This document shows positions 62,329 through 64,000 of a DNA stretch of 64,000 nt, piece by piece (within the stretch, counting starts at the first letter, position 1; every line of letters begins with the position of its first letter). The DNA comes from Planctomycetota bacterium. GTDB taxonomy: Bacteria > Planctomycetota > UBA1135 > UBA2386. Where the stretch lies: NCBI GenBank assembly GCA_020848735.1, contig JADLHO010000118.1, positions 1 through 64,000 on the forward strand. The letters are read 5' to 3'. Both the position numbers and the translations under genes were made by a program. The notes beneath the pieces were generated by a model that searched no databases, was not told where the DNA came from, and was given only the letters and a program-made list of their open reading frames with translations.

Positions 62329-62419
62329 GCGGAGAGGGCGCGCAGACGCTGCGCGGGCGCGGAAGTGTAGCCCGCTGGACCCGCGCGGTTGCGCCGATGC
62401 GGCGCGGCCGGCCCCCGGG

Positions 62420-63508
62420 TCAGTCCTTCGTGCCGCCGAGTCCGGCGACGCTCGTGCCTTCCAGCCCGAGCGCCTCCAGCGCGTTCTTCTCGAGCCGCCG
62501 CTCGAAGCGCTTCACGGTGCGCTCGTCGTCGTCGGGGAGCTTCACCGAACCGCCGGCGACCCGGCCATGGCCACCGAAGGAGCCCTCGCCATCGAGGGCC
62601 GCGCCCAGGATGTCGTAGGCGTCGCGCGCGAGCTCGGTCCGCAGCGAGACGTAGTAGGTCGCGCCGACCAGGCCGCCGCAGATCACGGTCTGCTTGCCCT
62701 CGAGGCGCATCAGCAGATCCGCGACCTCGGCCACCATCTCCGGTGCCTTGATCCGGCCGAGCGAGCAGAGCACCAGGCCGCCGTAGATGCGGACGCTGTT
62801 CAGGGCCTCGCGCAGCGTGCGGTAGTAGTCGCTGGAGAGCTCGGGCTTCTGGATCGCGCGCAGGATGGCGCGATCGACGCGGGGCGCGAGGTACTCGTAG
62901 GCGCGCACGTCGAGCGCGCTCGTGTCGCGGGAGAGATCCGCGGTGTCCGTCAGCAGCCCGTAGAAGAGCGCGGTCGCGAGCAGACCGGGAACCTCGACGC
63001 CCGCATCCATCAGGTAGCCGGTGACGATCGAACTCGTCGCGCCGACCGCGAGCCGCACGTCGTTGAACACGATCGGCGCCACCGGCCGCTCGATCTTCGG
63101 CGGGACATGGTGGTCGACCACGATGTCGATCGCGCGCCCGGGCGGCAGATGCGTGTGGCCGAAGCCCGGTTGCGTGTCCACGACGGCGAGGCAGTCGTAC
63201 TGCGAGACGTCGATCTGATCCTGCGGCGTCATCTCGATGGCGCAGGCCCGGACCATCTCACAGTTCTCCGCCCGCATGATGCGGCCCGAGAACGCGAAGC
63301 GCGCGTCCATGCCGAGCCGCGTCCGTGCGAGGTGCACGAGGCCCGCGGCGCTGGCGAGCGAGTCGGGGTCGGGGTTGGCGTGGGTCAGCACGAGGAGACG
63401 CTGCTTCGTCGCGAGGAGCCGGATGAGCTCCGCGGTCGTGCGGCCGTCAGTCCTTGCGTGCTGGACACCGTTGCGCTGTTTCATCGCGCTGAGGGCGGAA
63501 CCGTTCAT
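62420..63508 (-). CDS. DHH-family phosphoesterase (NrnA-like)
   Basis: The track's 460-residue frame extends upstream; I use the ATG at 63508, giving 362 residues. The DHH domain motifs are THANPDPDSLASA, VDTQPGFGH and VDHHVPPKIERP. A DHHA1-like C-terminal domain carries GSFGGHGRVAGGSVKLP. The order is that of NrnA/pAp-phosphatase and related enzymes that degrade short oligoribonucleotides, pAp or cyclic dinucleotide products in the cytoplasm. Which substrate applies is not visible. The gap to the following partial gene is 28 bp on the same strand. Confidence 0.87.
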   Translation of the reverse strand: MNGSALSAMKQRNGVQHARTDGRTTAELIRLLATKQRLLVLTHANPDPDSLASAAGLVHLARTRLGMDARFAFSGRIMRAENCEMVRACAIEMTPQDQIDVSQYDCLAVVDTQPGFGHTHLPPGRAIDIVVDHHVPPKIERPVAPIVFNDVRLAVGATSSIVTGYLMDAGVEVPGLLATALFYGLLTDTADLSRDTSALDVRAYEYLAPRVDRAILRAIQKPELSSDYYRTLREALNSVRIYGGLVLCSLGRIKAPEMVAEVADLLMRLEGKQTVICGGLVGATYYVSLRTELARDAYDILGAALDGEGSFGGHGRVAGGSVKLPDDDERTVKRFERRLEKNALEALGLEGTSVAGLGGTKD

Positions 63509-63536
63509 GCGTGCTTCGGCTACGCGCCGAGCAGCA

Positions 63537-64000
63537 CTACAGGCCGAACTTCTCCAGGAACGATCGGATGCCCGCCATTTCGGCCGGCGGTATCGAGGGA
63601 TCGAGTTCGAGCACCGCCGGGAAACGTGCACCCGCGCCACTCCAATAGGACGCGAGCAGCGCGTGGTCGACAAGTCCGGAGCCCGGCACCTGCTGGATCC
63701 GGCCTTCCGACCAGTCCCCGAGCGTGAGTCCCGCGAGCCGCGGCCCGAAGCGCTCGAGCCAGTCGCCCTGCGCTTCTCCGAGCCGCTCCTCGCGGCAGGC
63801 ACAGAGCGCGGCCTCGTGCCAGTACGCGAGCCGCTGCCGCGGGAGGTCCTCGAAGATCAAGGAGAGGGCAGAGGGCGTGCCGAGACCGTCGATGGTCCGA
63901 CTGGCCGTCAAGCAGAGCTCCACATCGGGAAAGCGCTTGCCGATCCCGTAGAGCGCGCGGCAGGCCGCGTCGAGGGCGCGGGTTTCCCCGGCGCGGCGGC
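63537..64000 (-). CDS. Sugar-phosphate-isomerase-like TIM-barrel protein, 5' end outside window
   Basis: The track starts this frame at a GTG (63923), but the frame is open to the edge: RAGETRALDAACRALYGIGKRFPDVELC reads through. At least 153 residues are visible, ending IRSFLEKFGL. Blocks such as LGTPSALSLIFEDL, LAGLTLGDWSEGR and AVLELDPSIPP, with strand-loop spacing, resemble the C-terminal half of AP-endonuclease/xylose-isomerase-like TIM barrels. No metal-ligand pattern is certain. It precedes the DHH gene by 28 bp on the same strand, so the two may be co-transcribed. Confidence 0.6.
   Translation of the reverse strand, partial: RRAGETRALDAACRALYGIGKRFPDVELCLTASRTIDGLGTPSALSLIFEDLPRQRLAYWHEAALCACREERLGEAQGDWLERFGPRLAGLTLGDWSEGRIQQVPGSGLVDHALLASYWSGAGARFPAVLELDPSIPPAEMAGIRSFLEKFGL

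Noticed and set aside
59161-62370. 1069-residue plus-strand ORF opposite the SBBP protein
   Set aside because: The opposite strand has repeated SBBP and calcium-binding motifs; this frame is Arg/Glu-rich antisense.

Overview
The window is very GC-rich chromosomal DNA (about 70% G+C by eye) with tight operons, many ATGA/GTGA/TTGA start-stop overlaps and frequent GTG/TTG starts. Several genes point to a planctomycete, probably of the poorly cultured Poly30/Pla133-like type. These are two large secreted proteins (Kelch-type and LamG-type) that share a C-terminal domain I associate with such genomes, an SBBP/dockerin-like secreted protein, a DUF6677-like membrane protein, and an McsA-McsB-ClpC set. 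The lineage is inferred from gene content only. There are no insertion sequences, prophages or CRISPR arrays; this is ordinary chromosome with one striking electron-transfer locus.

Layout. 0-6.3 kb (mostly +): the edge of a polytopic membrane protein, tRNA-Ser(GCT), a lipoprotein, a MurD-like ligase, a coupled DUF2892 / ECF sigma / zinc-finger anti-sigma trio, and a 12-repeat Kelch-like secreted protein. 6.3-17.8 kb (all -): the main find. A ferredoxin/FAD-NAD(P)H oxidoreductase fused to a b-type membrane domain is followed by a 23-haem c-type cytochrome, an outer-membrane beta-barrel, a 7-haem lipoprotein, an 11-haem lipoprotein and a secreted protein that looks like two phage-tail-tube (gp19) domains. 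A DUF2959 lipoprotein lies just upstream. The order suggests an electron path from the quinone or NAD(P)H side across both membranes, a porin-cytochrome conduit assembled from unusual parts.

18-28.5 kb (mostly +): D-aminoacylase-type amidohydrolase; McsA-McsB-ClpC protein quality control; DprA; two small membrane proteins on -; xylulokinase-like FGGY kinase with DUF423. 28.5-35.8 kb: a large secreted CAP-domain protein (-); two tandem DUF3592-like proteins coupled to a DinG-type helicase; then an SPFH protein and an Arc-type ribbon-helix-helix protein behind a near-perfect 34-bp palindrome that overlaps a plausible promoter.

35.8-47 kb: POT peptide transporter, dienelactone hydrolase, 3-hydroxyisobutyrate-dehydrogenase-family enzyme, LamG secreted protein, DPP-IV-type peptidase with a coupled unknown, GpsA-PlsY phospholipid genes, and an orphan hydantoinase A. 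47.1-47.7 kb is a less GC-rich, gene-poor stretch with one possible leaderless small ORF. 47.7-56.2 kb (all -): lipoprotein plus degenerate HD-GYP sensor; an ABC exporter-type ATPase/permease/DUF3299 set resembling zinc-regulated clusters; an EboE-like TIM barrel; a LOG-domain fusion. 56.4-64 kb: tRNA-Gly(GCC) with a clear terminator, acyl-CoA synthetase converging on ThiD with a real coding overlap, the SBBP protein, a DHH phosphoesterase and a partial TIM-barrel protein. Product names come from motif recognition without database searches.
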